Source: Smallanthus sonchifolius
Taxonomy: Eukaryota; Streptophyta; Magnoliopsida; Asterales; Asteraceae
Assembly: GCA_023525975.1 (NCBI GenBank)
Contig: CM042042.1
Span: 4,905,501 to 4,969,500 of the forward strand
Direction: 5' to 3'
DNA length: 64,000 bases
How positions within the stretch are numbered: the stretch's first letter is position 1; every line of letters begins with the position of its first letter. This document shows, piece by piece, positions 1 to 11,700 of the stretch. The notes under the pieces are model-generated. The model was given only the letters and a program-made list of their open reading frames with translations, searched no databases and had not been told where the DNA came from. The translations under genes were made by a program, and so were the position numbers.

Positions 1-221
1 GTATGAACTGGTTCGGTAAACCGGTTTTGTCGCTGGTCAAAAAAATAGCCGTTAGGGACGAATTTGACCCTTTTTTTGTGTCTTTTTTCACCTATAATTC
101 ACTATAAATAGGTGATGGGTGTTTATGTTTAATCACACATCTCTCTACACTCTCTAATCTCTAAAACCGCTATTTAAACTCTCAAAAAACGCTCTCTAAA
201 GTTCTAAACTCTAAAAAAAAG

Positions 222-2158
222 CATGGCAAGTGTTGGTGGTTTCTCAAACGAAGTTACCGTTGTGGAAATTTTAGCAACAACGAGAAATCCGGCAATTTGA
301 TGCAATTACGATCTATGTTTGTTGTTAAACGGGAAGGAACGTGCTCGTTGCAAGATGTGTGGTGCGTTTTTAGGGAAAGATTCAAACACTAGTTTGAGAT
401 CTCATATAGAAAAATTTTGTCCGTCCTTGAAGAGAAATCCAAGTGAAGGTCAAGCCTCGATGACACCGAATGAGGAATTTGGAACTTTGATCCAAATATT
501 GTTCGAGATAGAATGACGAAGTTAGTGATCCAAGAAGGATTGCCGTTCAATCACTTTGACAATCCGCACTTGACAAAAATGATTCAAGAGACACTCTAAC
601 CACGTTATCATCAAGTAAGTCGCACAACCCTTAAACGAGATTGTATAAAAAAGTGGAAAAAAGCAAAAAAGAATTAATTTTGGAATTTGAAAATTTGAAA
701 ACCGGTGTAAACTTAACCACCGATGTTTGGTCGGCTCCACATGGCATACCAGATTCGTACCTTTGTGTTACCGCGCATTGGGTTGATCCCAATACGTGGC
801 AAATGATAAAGCGTACAATCGCATTTGACTTGTTTGAATATCCACACATCGGCGAAAACTTATTTTATATATTAGATGGTGTTATAACCGAATTTAAATT
901 ACAAAATAAACTTTTTTCAATGTCTTTTAATAATGCGTCTAATAATACAAATGAGGTTCAAAAACTAAAAATGAAATATAAACCGGTTTGCAACGACGTT
1001 TTTTTTCATAGTCGATGTGTTGCACACATCATTAACTTGGCGGTACAAGCCGGGCTTGCAATTGAAGAGGTTTCAAACTTAACAAATGCTTTTCGAGTAA
1101 TGCTAAAAGATATTTTTAGTAACAAAAAAAGATACCATGATTATATTAGATTTTGTCGTGAAACGAATAATCTTTGCTTAGGTCCGAATTGGACGTCGAG
1201 ACAAGATGGAACTCGACTTATAATATGTTTCTTAGCGCTTTACGACAAAGAGAAACTTTAAAAATATTTCATGAAATGCTTTTCTCAAAACCTCGTCGTA
1301 AAATTTTAAAGCTTCCGTCTATGAGTTGAGACATTTTAAAAGACGTAACCGAATTGCTTGAAGTTTTCAAAACCGCCACCACTTTTTTATCCGGTGTTTA
1401 TTATTCCACAAGTCCATTAACTCTAAAAACAAATATATTTAATGGCTAACAAGTTGTATGAACTTGAAAATAAAGCACTCTTTTTATAAAAATGATATAA
1501 CCAATAAAAGAAAAATTAGTAAAATATTTTAAACAAATACCTCCCGTTATAACTTGTGCCGCCACGTTAAACCCTACCATAAATGTTTTCGGGGTTGAAA
1601 CGTTGATTGATAGAATTACTTACGTTTTGAATTTGGATAATGAAGACATCCATTTTGCACAAGGCATAAAAACATATTTTAACAAATGTTTACAAGATTT
1701 ATTTGATGTTTATTTACACAAATATGGTACAACTCCGACTCCACATGATACAATGGGTACATCATCAAGTGGTAGTTCGAGAGATGTTAATTTGAATTTA
1801 TATAACGAAATGTTAAGTGAATATAGTAAACGGGCTCGAGGTACCACCCCGAGTAGCGAACTCGGAAGGTATATTGGATCAAACTTTTTAGCGTTTATGC
1901 CTCCTACCGTTTTTGAGGAGTTTGATATTTTTGCTTGGTGGAAAAAAACGAAGCTTCGTTTCCGATTTTTTCCGCTATGGCCCGTGATGTACTAACCGTC
2001 CAAGCTTCCACGGTAACTTCGGAATCTGCGTTTTCTTTTAGTGGCAGGGTCTTATCGATACGAAGGACTAGACTCACCCCTTGGCGATGGAAATGTGCAT
2101 TTGCTTGAATGACCATTTGGATGCGATGGAAATGTGCATTTACTTGAATGACTTATAA
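222..2158 (+). pseudogene. hAT-superfamily transposase, decayed
   Basis: Remnant of an Ac/hAT transposase of the BED-zinc-finger (RICESLEEPER-like) type, which would cut and paste DNA with 8-bp target duplications. It opens at an ATG (MASVGGFSNEV) and is broken near 295 by a frameshift. The next frame holds a BED-type finger at 319-450 (C-X2-C in CKMCGAF, then H...C in SHIEKFC). At 641-1190 lies the catalytic core: TDVWSA carries the first Asp, but the usual DNAS motif reads SFNNASNN (D to N), followed by FHSRCVAHIINLAV. A second frameshift near 1191 moves into TRWNSTYNMF. The C-terminal hATC dimerization motif, SESAFSFSGRVLSIRRTRL, lies at 2010-2080 after another frame change. The last 40 codons contain a partial 39-bp direct duplication. 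Several frameshifts and a lost Asp make it non-functional. The terminal repeats were not found; the left one may lie before the window. Confidence 0.85.
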
Positions 2159-2799
2159 TCTATTAAACGAATTACATTTTTTAATATTTTTTATCGTCAA
2201 ACTTAATCACGCTTGGTTCTTAAATTTATTAAATATAGATCAGGAGTCGTTAAAAAAACATACATATGATAATGACAGACATGGCATTTTTTTCTTCTTT
2301 CATTACCGTTGCACCAAAGGGTCTTTGGCATAGCGGTATTTTAAAGTGTAAAATGACGTCTCTTCTCTTCAGGCCGAAGGTTCCTGAAGGGAACAATGTT
2401 GTAAATAGGAGTATATTAAATTACCCTTAAATATAAAAATACCATTACAATTATAATAAGTGGTAGTTGCTACTAACAGAATTTTTTAGAAATAAAAATG
2501 CATATATTGAAAAATGGACCAAATCGTATTTGGGCCATGTGATTGGGCTGAGCTGTTAAACATGTGAACTTGGAGGTTTAACGGAAACTCACACGTGCAA
2601 CAATGCAAGCCGGTTCCTTTTTTTTTTTTTTTTTTTTGAACGGCATCCAAATTGACTATTTCGACCTTGGTATTCTCAAATAAAGCGAGGTCATTTTGGT
2701 AATTTCGTTGGATGGAAACGTGGTATATGGTTTCATAAGCATGTTTGGAGTTGAATTGCTCATCAACATTATATTATTAATCCTCTACTTCCATTATAA
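2159..2799. other. gene-free stretch after hAT remnant
   Basis: No coding region is supported here. It holds a poly-T run (about 2619-2637) and otherwise unremarkable AT-rich sequence. The right end of the hAT element probably lies in the first few hundred bases, but I could not find a terminal repeat. Confidence 0.5.
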
Positions 2800-3249
2800 A
2801 ATCACTATTATAAAATCCCGTGTATTACACAAGTTGAATAAATAAAATTTTACATATTTAATAATAAAAATTTTATATTTTTAAAAACCTGTGTAATACA
2901 CGGGTTGAATAAACCGTTATATTACATCGGTTGAACTATTTATAATTAAATAATAAGTATATATGTCATTAGATTTTTATTAAAAATCTAAAAATAAATT
3001 CTTTTAATATCATTATTCAATATGAGAGAGAGTTGGTTAAAAAATGATACAAATGAACCAGAAAGTGACACGTGTCCATAAAATTTTATTTATTAATATA
3101 AAGATTATTATTTGATATTATTATTTAATAGGAGATAGAAAACAAAAAAATTAACATTTTATAAGTGAGAGAGGTGAGAAAATAAAGATGAGGAGTAACC
3201 AGAGAGTGACACGTGTCCCTCATATTTTTCCTTTATTATATAGTATAGA
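2800..3249 (-). mobile_element. Helitron-like remnant (minus orientation)
   Basis: The right edge carries the reverse complement of a non-autonomous Helitron 5' end (TCTATACTATATAATAAAGG, then GACACGTGTC). Inside are degenerate copies of the 3' hairpin (CCCGTGTATTACAC at about 2817 and CCTGTGTAATACACGGG at about 2888). A second internal 5'-like block with GTGACACGTGTCC lies near 3066. It looks like two overlapping or rearranged copies. The exact left terminus (CTRR) is not recognisable. Confidence 0.55.
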
Positions 3250-3383
3250 TTAGATTTAATTTTGAATGATTCAAATAGTTTATTAATCAAAATCACCTCA
3301 CAATGCGTATCATCAAATACTAATTCCCTGACTTTAAATATTTGATTCAAATGGGTATATGAAGCCCAAGCCCAAACCAAAGC

Positions 3384-3471
3384 CCAAACCCAAGCCCAAG
3401 ATCAAGCCCATATATCAAATATCAACCACATCCAACTTGGCAACTTGTCACAAAATGGTCTTTTTCAGTTT
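3384..3471. repeat. segmental duplication copy A, left part
   Basis: Matches 15147-15221 (AGCCCAA runs, ATCCAACTTG, CTTTTTCAGTT). Its continuation lies at 12705-13484, beyond the inserted solo LTR. About 120 bp (3472-3590) plus the LTR are extra relative to copy B. Confidence 0.7.
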
Positions 3472-3668
3472 TGATTACCACAAACATTTTTCTGTACCTC
3501 ATGTATGTTTCGAACATGCTTAAATGCTTAATTAAGCTACAAAATTAAAACGTTCTCAAATTTTAAATAACACGATTTAAAAGGTTATATTGTAACACCA
3601 TTAATTGGAACATTAATTATTAAAACATTTAAACACGCAGAAGCTTTTATCCCAGATTTTTTTTAAAC

Positions 3669-3796
3669 CCTCGCGTACCGCGAGGGACTGAACCCCTCCC
3701 TTCGCGTACCGCGAGGGAGTCCCATTATGCCTGCCAGAGAGCCAGGTCTCTCGCGTACCGCGAGAGAACCTTGCCTGGCTCTCGCGTACCGCGGGG
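3669..3796. repeat. four GC-rich palindromic repeats in the solo LTR
   Basis: Four copies of a CTCGCGTACCGCGAG-like palindrome at about 3669, 3700, 3748 and 3779 stand out against AT-rich surroundings. Each can fold into a short hairpin. They may be LTR regulatory or structural elements; the function is unknown. Confidence 0.85.
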
Positions 3797-4177
3797 GAAC
3801 CCAGTAAACAGAAACTTGAGTTTTTCTGCCCAGTTCCACACTTAGCCAAAATTTTACAATTTTCACCAAAACCACATGACACCAAAAATTCCTAACACTT
3901 GGGTTTTTGACCAAACATTCAAACATCATTTACACATCTTTTATAAACACCAAAACATCATTTAATGTATCAATTTACATAACATTTTAAGGGTTTTCCT
4001 TTAAACCCCAAAACACCAAAAATACATACGAGAATCCTTCAACGCCTTGGACTTGACATGGACTTACATCGGAGCTTTTCCTACATAATCACATGAACAT
4101 ATCACCGTTAGTAATGAAGATAAACATATCAAACAAGTAATTACAACTTGTTTTTACCCATTCACCTATTTGACCCG

Positions 4178-5602
4178 TGTTAGTTGCATATTTAAACACG
4201 TTTTATAACCCATTTTCACTCATTTTTTCCCACATATCATGCATTTATCATACGTATATTAGATTATTTTGTGCATCACGTAAATTGGTGGAGCGGAGTC
4301 TACATTGGATTGGTTTTGATGTTTTTGTAGGTGCGAAGCGGTTTTGAGCGATAAAAAAGAGGATTGGAAAGAGTCATAAGGAATTTTGAAGACAAAAGGT
4401 TGATTTTTGATATGTGGAAGATTTTGGACAGAACTTTGAACGACCGTTTCATGGTTATGCAGAAAAGGTTAAACGGTCGTGTTGGACTTATGAAGAGATG
4501 TATCAAATATCCTACTTTTATGGAGCTAGATATTTGAAATAGTAATATAATAGAATATATATTTATATTTATCCGTATATATATTTATTATATTATCTAT
4601 ATATTATTATTATATATAAAAACTTTCGAAGATTAGGAAAAAAAAATCACAATTTGGTTTTCTTCGTGGGTGCTTCGACGGCCGCAAAAAACAATCAAAA
4701 GGAGAATTGGTTTCTTTTAAGGCATTAGTTCATTTTCGTTAGTTCGTAAGTTAGTTTTTGTATGTTTTATTTCTCATTTGTTTTGATTGATCTACCCGTC
4801 ATGTCTGGCTAGTCATCTAATTTCGATACTAAGGTTTATTTTTATGGTTTGATTCGAACCTTATGTGAAACGATTATGTGATCCGTTTGTTTGAATGTTT
4901 TGTTTGTGTGATTCTTGATCTTAAACCCGGATCTAACATGGTATATATTAGATTGTTAATAAACTTGATCAACTTATTAATTTTTCTAATAAAGTTCTTC
5001 ACTTTTTTAAAACTCTAATCGGATTTTAATTCTTGATTCAAGAAACTTATAATGTTTGGTGTTTGTTTATGAACCCAAAATCATTATAAAATCATTCGAT
5101 CTAATTGAACATTCCGAACGGCGTGAGTGTTTGATTATAATCGATACTTCTGTCACTGCAACCGGCACGCTAAGGTCCGAACGGCGTGAACTTAGAGTAG
5201 CGGGTTGGCTCTAATCAACGAACTGCGTTTGGTTAGACAATAGACGGAGTGGATATCCGAACGACGCGATGTCTAGTATCGATACAAACCGTTTAAATTA
5301 AAGGATCATTGCACCATAATTGTTAATGATCGTAAGTCGAGTCAAATCAAAGAAATTACCTTTGTGTAGGAATTATTTTTAAACATCTGAATTTAATCTA
5401 CAGTTTAATTAACGTTTTTAGTATCAATCTTTTTCATAATCAAAACCCCCTCCCAATCATTTGAGTTTAACAACTGGATCTGTGTTCAAACGTTTTTGGT
5501 ATAATTAAGTTAATCTGTATCCCTGAGGACACGGACCTTACTTTCATTCATACTAGTAGGTTCACATTTTATTAATTTATTTGGTGGATTCGACACCCAT
5601 CA
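4178..5602 (+). repeat. 5' LTR of Athila-type element
   Basis: 1,425 bp, TGTTAGTTGC...ACACCCATCA. It pairs with 9803-11264 at high identity, with small indels: the AT-rich block near 4560-4620 is expanded in the 3' LTR (10160-10270). It includes a repeated CCGAACGGCGTGA motif near 5115, 5175 and 5256 (the last diverged). Confidence 0.9.
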
Positions 5603-5605
5603 AAT

Positions 5606-5623
5606 TGACGCCGTTGCCGGGGA
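5606..5623 (+). other. primer-binding site (tRNA-Asp type)
   Basis: TGACGCCGTTGCCGGGGA, three bases after the LTR. It matches the complement of the 3' end of plant tRNA-Asp (TGGCGCC...) with one mismatch, as is usual for Athila elements. Confidence 0.8.
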
Positions 5624-5625
5624 TA

Positions 5626-7038
5626 CGTCGATTCTTGTCAAGATCTTTTCGTATAGGTTCACCACTTGAGATTGACCTAGAGTTAGAGAAAACAGCAAGG
5701 AGATTAAGGAAGCAAGCAAAACTACGAAAGAAGTTAGCAAGCTCATCCAGCTCTACATCTTCACCTCCGGTCATCAAAATCTGTCAAGACATACCCTTGT
5801 CAAGTGAATCCGAAACCGAATTACCAACACCCTCACCCTCACAAACACCCATCTCTAAAGAAATAACTCCCCCACACTCACCTACTCAACCCATCCAAGA
5901 ACCAAACTCACCAGAATTCACAATGGCAGCTGAACAAACCCTCAGATAGTGGGCGACTCATGATGTCACCCAACAACCACTCCGCATCAACTACCCTGCA
6001 ATGGAGAACTTCGAACTAAAATCTGGGCTCATTCACCTATTGCTCACCTTCCGAGGCCTTGAGAACGAAGAACCCCACAAGTTTCTGAAAGAGTTCCATG
6101 TTGTGTGTTCCGGCATGAAGCCGCACAACATTACTGAAGACCAAATCAAGCTAAGGGCATTCCCCTTCTCTCTTCAAGACTCAGGTAAGGAGTGGCTCTA
6201 TTACCAACCACCGGGGTCGGTAACTACTTGGAATGAACTAGCCAGACTATTCCTAGACAAATACTTTCCGGAAGTAAAGGCCTTAATCCTTCGTAAAGAG
6301 ATTATAGGTATCAAGCAAACAAAAAGGGAAGCATTACACACATACTGGGAAAGATTCAAGAAGTTGTGTGCTCGATGCCCACAACATGGCATATCTGATC
6401 ATCAACTCCTTCAATACTTTTGTGAAGGGCTAGCACCGTTGGAGAGGCGTTTAATAAATGCCTCTAGTGGAGGAGCTTTACTTGACAAAACTCCAACCCA
6501 AATCAGGGCATTAATCACATCCATAGCCGAAGACACTAAACATTCGGCACAAGAAGAAGAGTGGTACACGGATATCCCTCGGGGAGTCAAGGAAGTAAGT
6601 ACTCTTCAGTTTGAAAATCAACTTGCTGAATTGACTAAAGCCGTCATGCAACTTACTAAAGACAAAGCTGTGGAACCCAAAGCTCTAGCTTGTGGGATAT
6701 GTCTACACTGTGGGCATCCCACAAATGCATGCCCCATGTTGCAAGAGGATCTGAAACAAGCACAAGCATTAGGAGGTTACTCGGGACAAAATTCAAAGCC
6801 ATATGAACATCCCCGAGGTAATCAGAATTGGGGACATTCTTCTAACATGAACTACCAACCAAGACCTCCTCCACACTATCAGTCACGAGCCTCATTCCAA
6901 CCAAACAATCAACATCAGAATTTCCAACCTCGCCAACAACAACCACCCGCACAACAACCATTTGGTAGTTCGGGAATGTCCTTGGAAAACATTGTAAAAA
7001 GCTTAGCCGCCAGCATTCCAACAAGAAACCAAGGCTAG
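5626..7038 (+). pseudogene. Athila gag (nucleocapsid/capsid polyprotein), broken
   Basis: Encodes the structural Gag protein that packages the element RNA in cytoplasmic particles. The retrotransposon-gag domain (KEWLYYQPPGSVTTWNEL, YFPEVKALILRKEI) lies at about 6040-6480. A CCHC zinc knuckle follows (C-X2-C-X4-H-X4-C in CGICLHCGHPTNAC, about 6690-6735), then a Q/N/P-rich tail. One in-frame TAG at 5947-5949 falls where Athila relatives have Gln (LR*WATHDV), so it is a CAG-to-TAG change. No convincing ATG is visible upstream. The frame ends at 7038 and is shifted relative to the protease that should follow. Confidence 0.85.
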
Positions 7039-7040
7039 CA

Positions 7041-8197
7041 TAAAGAATCTAGAGCAACAAATGGCTCAACTTGCTAGTTCGATGAGCAAGATAAAATTTC
7101 AAGGTAAATTGCCGCCATAAACCGAGAAAAATCCTAAGCACAGTGCTTGTGCCATCACCTTGAGGAGTGGAAAGAGTTATGATGGTCTAGAAAAAGAAGA
7201 AGAAGAAGAAGAAACTGCTACTAAAAAGGACAGTGAAAAAGATGAAGTATCAAAGCCAATTAAAAATGAAGTGAAGTTCACTCCTCCACATCCATTCCCT
7301 GAAAGGTTGAGAAGCACAAAGAAAGAAAGGGAAGAACAAGAGATCATGGAGACATTCCAAAAGGTAGAGGTAAACATTCAACTCCTTGATGTTATAAAAC
7401 AGGTTCCACGGTATGCAAAGTTCCTAAAAGAGCTTTGTACTTCAAAGAAGAAGCTAAAAGGTAATGAAACGGTTAAGGTAAGTGAGAACATTTCTGCAGT
7501 TTTACAAAAGAGATTGCCCCCAAAGTGCAAGGATCCAAGTGTTTTCACCGTTCCTTGTAAATTGCAGAATTTTTCAGTTCCTAGAGCCATGCTTGACCTT
7601 GGAGCCTCTATTAACGTCCTACCCTACTCAATTTTCAAAACACTTAATGTAGGACCGTTAAAGAGGACTAGGGTAATCATTCAATTGGCCGATTGGTCCA
7701 CAGTACACCCAAAAGGTGTGTTAGAGGATGTGTTGGTCCAAGTGAATGAATTAGTATTTTCGGCTGATTTCTACATACTAGATATGGAGGATGATGACTC
7801 CCCAAATCCAAGTTCCATTTTATTAGGGAGGCCATTCTTAAAAACCGAAAGGATAAAAATCGATGTTTATATATCTATGGAATTTGACGGAGAGGTCATC
7901 AACTTTAATATAGATGATGCTATGCGTTACCCAAGTGATGTTTCATCTTTGAATTGGTTAGATGTTATTGAACCCTTATCTGATGATTGTTTTGCGTTAT
8001 CTAACCATGATGTTCTGGCAATAGTGTTAAACAAAAGCATTGATAAAGATGCAGCAAAAGAACTTACTGAAAAGTTCAAGGTTGGGGAGGAAATGATGGA
8101 GGTGGTAACTTTTATGGATAAATCGAAGAAAGGAAGGTACAAAGCACCAAAAACGAAGTTACCAAGTACCACCCAAGAGCTTCTTTCGCCTATTTAG
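7041..8197 (+). pseudogene. Athila protease region, broken
   Basis: Continues the polyprotein in a new frame: QQMAQLASSMSKIKFQGKLPP, a TAA where Gln is expected (about 7119), then AITLRSGK, a lysine/glutamate-rich linker, and the retroviral-type aspartic protease with MLDLGASINVLPYS at about 7590-7630 (catalytic Asp in DLGAS) and ILLGRPFL at about 7818. The protease would mature the polyprotein. The frame stops at 8197 (ELLSPI) where pol should begin; no RT motif (YxDD) or integrase zinc finger follows. Confidence 0.85.
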
Positions 8198-9802
8198 GAG
8201 GCACCAGATTGAATTGAAGAGGTCTACGTCTAGCCGAAGACGATAAAGAAAGGCGCTTCGCGGGAGGCAACCCGTGTTTGTTTTGTTTTTTTTATTTAAC
8301 AAAAAAATGGAGAAATAAAAAAAAATTAGTTTGTGATGACCCGGCTGTGTTGGAATTCCTTATCAAAATGACCCGACCGGGTAAAAATCAAATTTTCAAT
8401 CAGAACTACGACCCGGCCGTGTTAAAATTTCTTCATAAAATGACCCGGCCGGGTTGATATGTGTAAAAATGAACAGGGCCGCGACCAGGGCGGGTCAGTT
8501 TTTCACCCGACCGTGTTGAACTCTCTGTCACTTTTTCATGTCTTCTAAAAGAAAAATAAAAAAATTCATCACCGGCCACCACCATGGGTCGACCTAGATC
8601 TCCACCTCTACACCACCATCTCCTCCGATTGACACCACAACCACCGCCTTCGCCACCTTAGTATATGCATTCCATGCCTTTCTCCCGGCCTCGAGGACGA
8701 TACTGAATTTTAAGCTTGTGGAGATTCGAGAGGTATATTATTCACTTGTTCTTTGCATTTTAGTACTTGTTCGTTGCATTAGTTTAGTTTGCATGTGCAT
8801 GCATTTTTTTTTATTCTTTTATTTATTTATTTATTTTTACTTTATGCATTGCATTTTAGGTTATTAAAAAAAAAAATGCATCTTGATTGTCTTAGGAAAA
8901 CTTGTGATAGCAACATGAAAAGTGATAGTAAGTTATTATGCTAGTGATAGATTGCATGCTAGAAAGGAATGATAGTAATAAAAGACACATGTGCCTCGTT
9001 ACGTTAGTGCCCTCTTTTCTAAGATTTACAAAAAATAAAACACTTAATATCCCTCCGTGCCTAATACTAATCCAATCACATAAGAATTCCAAGACCAAGC
9101 AAAAATAGGTTGAGAGCCTTGTTGTTTATCAATCTTCTGTTTATCAATCGTATCCGCTCCTCAGCCCATTCTGAAAAAAAAAGAGAACAAAGGACCGTCT
9201 CCACTCCATAGCTCATTCTGAAAATCTACAAGTGAAAAAAAAAGAAAAAAAATGAAAAAGAAAGAAAAAAAGAGAAAAAGCATTTGTGTGGTGAAAAATT
9301 GACCACTTGTTTATTATTCCGAGCTTATCCTTCTTTGTTCTATATTCTATCTCACTTCCTATTTCTATCTTCGATTTGTCGTCTTTAGTCTATATTTGTC
9401 AACTTGTGTGGTGCAAAATTGACCACTTGCTCTCTATAGTCCTTGAGGTTAGGAAGGTTTTCACCGTGAGAGGAAAGGTGTTGGCACGCTTAATTAATCA
9501 ACATAACATGGACTAATTCATATGAAACTATAAATCTGGAATTTGAGGGTTAGAGGACCATAGCTAGCAAATTGGGTGCATGTTGTTAATAAACATCTTG
9601 AAACCTTCATCTATGCATGCCAATTGAAATTGACATAATAATATGATTTCATGCTCACGATTTTTACCCGGGGCGAGAATGGGTGTACACTAATATTTAA
9701 GCATGCTATAGTGTTCTTTTTATTTTACTTATTTTCACTTCATAGTTCATTTTTATTCTTGACTTCCTTGAGGACAAAGAAATGTTTAAGCTTGTGGAGA
9801 TT
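8198..9802 (+). other. 3' noncoding region of the Athila element
   Basis: Directly follows the protease. It contains the AGGCGCTTCGCGGGAGGCAA block typical of sequence downstream of Athila pol, and repeats of GACCCGGCCGGGT near 8339, 8378, 8431 and 8462. The motif TTTAAGCTTGTGGAGATT occurs twice, at about 8709 and just before the 3' LTR (9785-9802). The second copy sits at the expected polypurine tract. No credible gene is present. Confidence 0.7.
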
Positions 9803-11264
9803 TGTTAGTTGCATATTTAGGCACGTTTTATAACCCATTTTTACTCATTTTTTCCCACATATCATGCATTTATCATACGTATATTAGATTATTTTGTGCA
9901 TCACGTAAATTGGTGGAACGAAGTCTACTTTGGATTGGTTTTGATGTTTTTGTAGGTGCGAAGCGGTTTTGAGCGATAAAAAAGAGGATTGGAAAGAGTC
10001 CTAAGGAATTTTGAAGACAAAAACTTGATTTTTGAGATGTGGAAGATTTTGGACAGAACCTTGAAACGACCGTTTCATGGTTATGCAGAAAAAGTTAAAC
10101 GGTCGTGTTGGACTTATGAAGAGATATATATCAAATGTCCTACTTTTATGGAGCTAAATATTTAAAATAGTAATATAATAGAATATATAGAATATATATT
10201 TATATTTATCCATATTATATTTATGGATGGATATGTATATATATTTATTATATTATCTATATATTATTATTATATATAAAAACTTTCGAAGATTAGGAAA
10301 AAAAAAAGAATCACAATTTGGTTTTCTTCGTGGGTGCTTCGACGGCCGCAAAAACAATCAAAAGGAGAATTGGTTTCTTTTAAGGCATTAGTTCATTTTC
10401 GTTAGTTCGTAAGTTAATTTTTGTATGTTTTATTTCTCATTTGTTTTGATTGATCTAGCCGTCATGTCCGGCTAGTCACCTAATTTCGACACTAAGGTTT
10501 ATTTTTATGGTTTGATTCGAACCTTATGTGAAACGATTATATGATCCGTTTGTTTGAATGGTTTGTTTGTGTGATTCTTGATCTTAAACCCGGATCTAAT
10601 CCGGTATATATTAGATTGTTAATAAACTTGATCAACTTATTAATTTTTCTAATAAAGTTCTTCATTTTTTAAAACCCTAATCGGATTTTAATTCTTGATT
10701 TAAGGAACAAATAATGTTTTGTGTTTGTCTATGAACCCAAAATCATTATAGAATCATTCGATCTAATTGAACATTCCGAACGGCGTGAGTGTTTGATTAT
10801 AATCGATACTTCTGTCACTGCAACCCGCACGCTAAGGTCCGAACGACGTGAACTTAGAGTAGCAGGTTGACTCTAATCAACGAACTGCGTTTGGTTAGAC
10901 AATAGACGAAGTGGATATCCGAACGGCGCGATTTCTAGTATCGATACAAACCGTTTAAATTAAAGGATCATTGCACCATAATTGTTAATGATCGTAAGTC
11001 GAGTCAAATCAAAGAAATTACCTTTGTGTTGGAATTATTTTTAAACATCTGAATTTAATCTACAGTTTAATTAACGTTTTTAGTATCAATCTTTTTCATA
11101 ATCAAAACCCCCTCCCAATCATTTGAGTTTAACAACTGGATCTGTGTTCAAACGTTTTTGGTATAATTAAGTTAATATGTATCCCTGAGGACACGAACCT
11201 TACTTCCATTCATACTAGTAGGTTCACATTTTATTAATTTATTTGGTGGATTCGACATCCATCA
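9803..11264 (+). repeat. 3' LTR of Athila-type element
   Basis: 1,462 bp, the partner of 4178-5602, ending GACATCCATCA and followed by ATCCG (11265-11269). Length differences from the 5' LTR come mainly from an expanded AT-rich block around 10180-10260. Confidence 0.9.
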
Positions 11265-11344
11265 ATCCGTTTGCATCTAATTAGTCAAATAGGCTTCTTA
11301 TCACTTGTATTACACCTATAAGTTTCATTCTTTTCATAGAACAT

Positions 11345-11700
11345 TCATATTACACTTTTCCATATCCATTATGGCACACAGGCCATAACCTCATTTCTAT
11401 TATGATACTTAGATCATAATCTCATATCCATTATGGTATTTAAACCATAACCTCATATCCATTATGATCCTCATATCCATTATGATACTTAGATCATAAT
11501 CTCATATCCATTATGATACTTAAATCATAACCTCATTTACACATATCCATTATAGTATTACAACTATAACTACATTCATTCATTGCACATATCCATTATA
11601 GTATTACAACTATAACTACATTCATTCATTTCACATATTCATTATAGTATTTCAACTATAACTACATTCATTCATTTACACATACTAGTTCATACATATT
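11345..11700. repeat. short tandem repeats in the solo LTR
   Basis: Repeats of about 30-60 bp built on CATATCCATTATGATACTTA and CATATCCATTATAGTATTACA with intervening (A/C)TATAAC(T/C)ACATTCATT. Unit length varies, typical of LTR-internal minisatellites. Confidence 0.75.

Larger units (their letters stand above)
4178..11264 (+). mobile_element. Athila-type Ty3/Gypsy retrotransposon lacking pol
   Basis: A 7,087-bp element bounded by two LTRs (4178-5602 and 9803-11264, both TGTTAGTTGC...CATCA). Its target duplication is slightly diverged (ACCCG at 4173-4177, ATCCG at 11265-11269). It has a tRNA-Asp primer site, gag with a CCHC knuckle, and an Athila-type aspartic protease (DLGAS). Reverse transcriptase, RNase H and integrase are absent: after the protease the sequence passes straight into the 3' noncoding region. 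It is therefore a deletion derivative that could only have moved in trans. Both gag and protease frames are now broken. Confidence 0.9.

Noticed and set aside
7177..8172. Minus-strand Ser/Phe-rich frames opposite the Athila protease
   Set aside because: Antisense of a clearly recognised protease region.
9307..9833. Short hydrophobic open frames in the Athila 3' region
   Set aside because: AT-rich noncoding sequence with no conserved motif or start context; the frames are chance.
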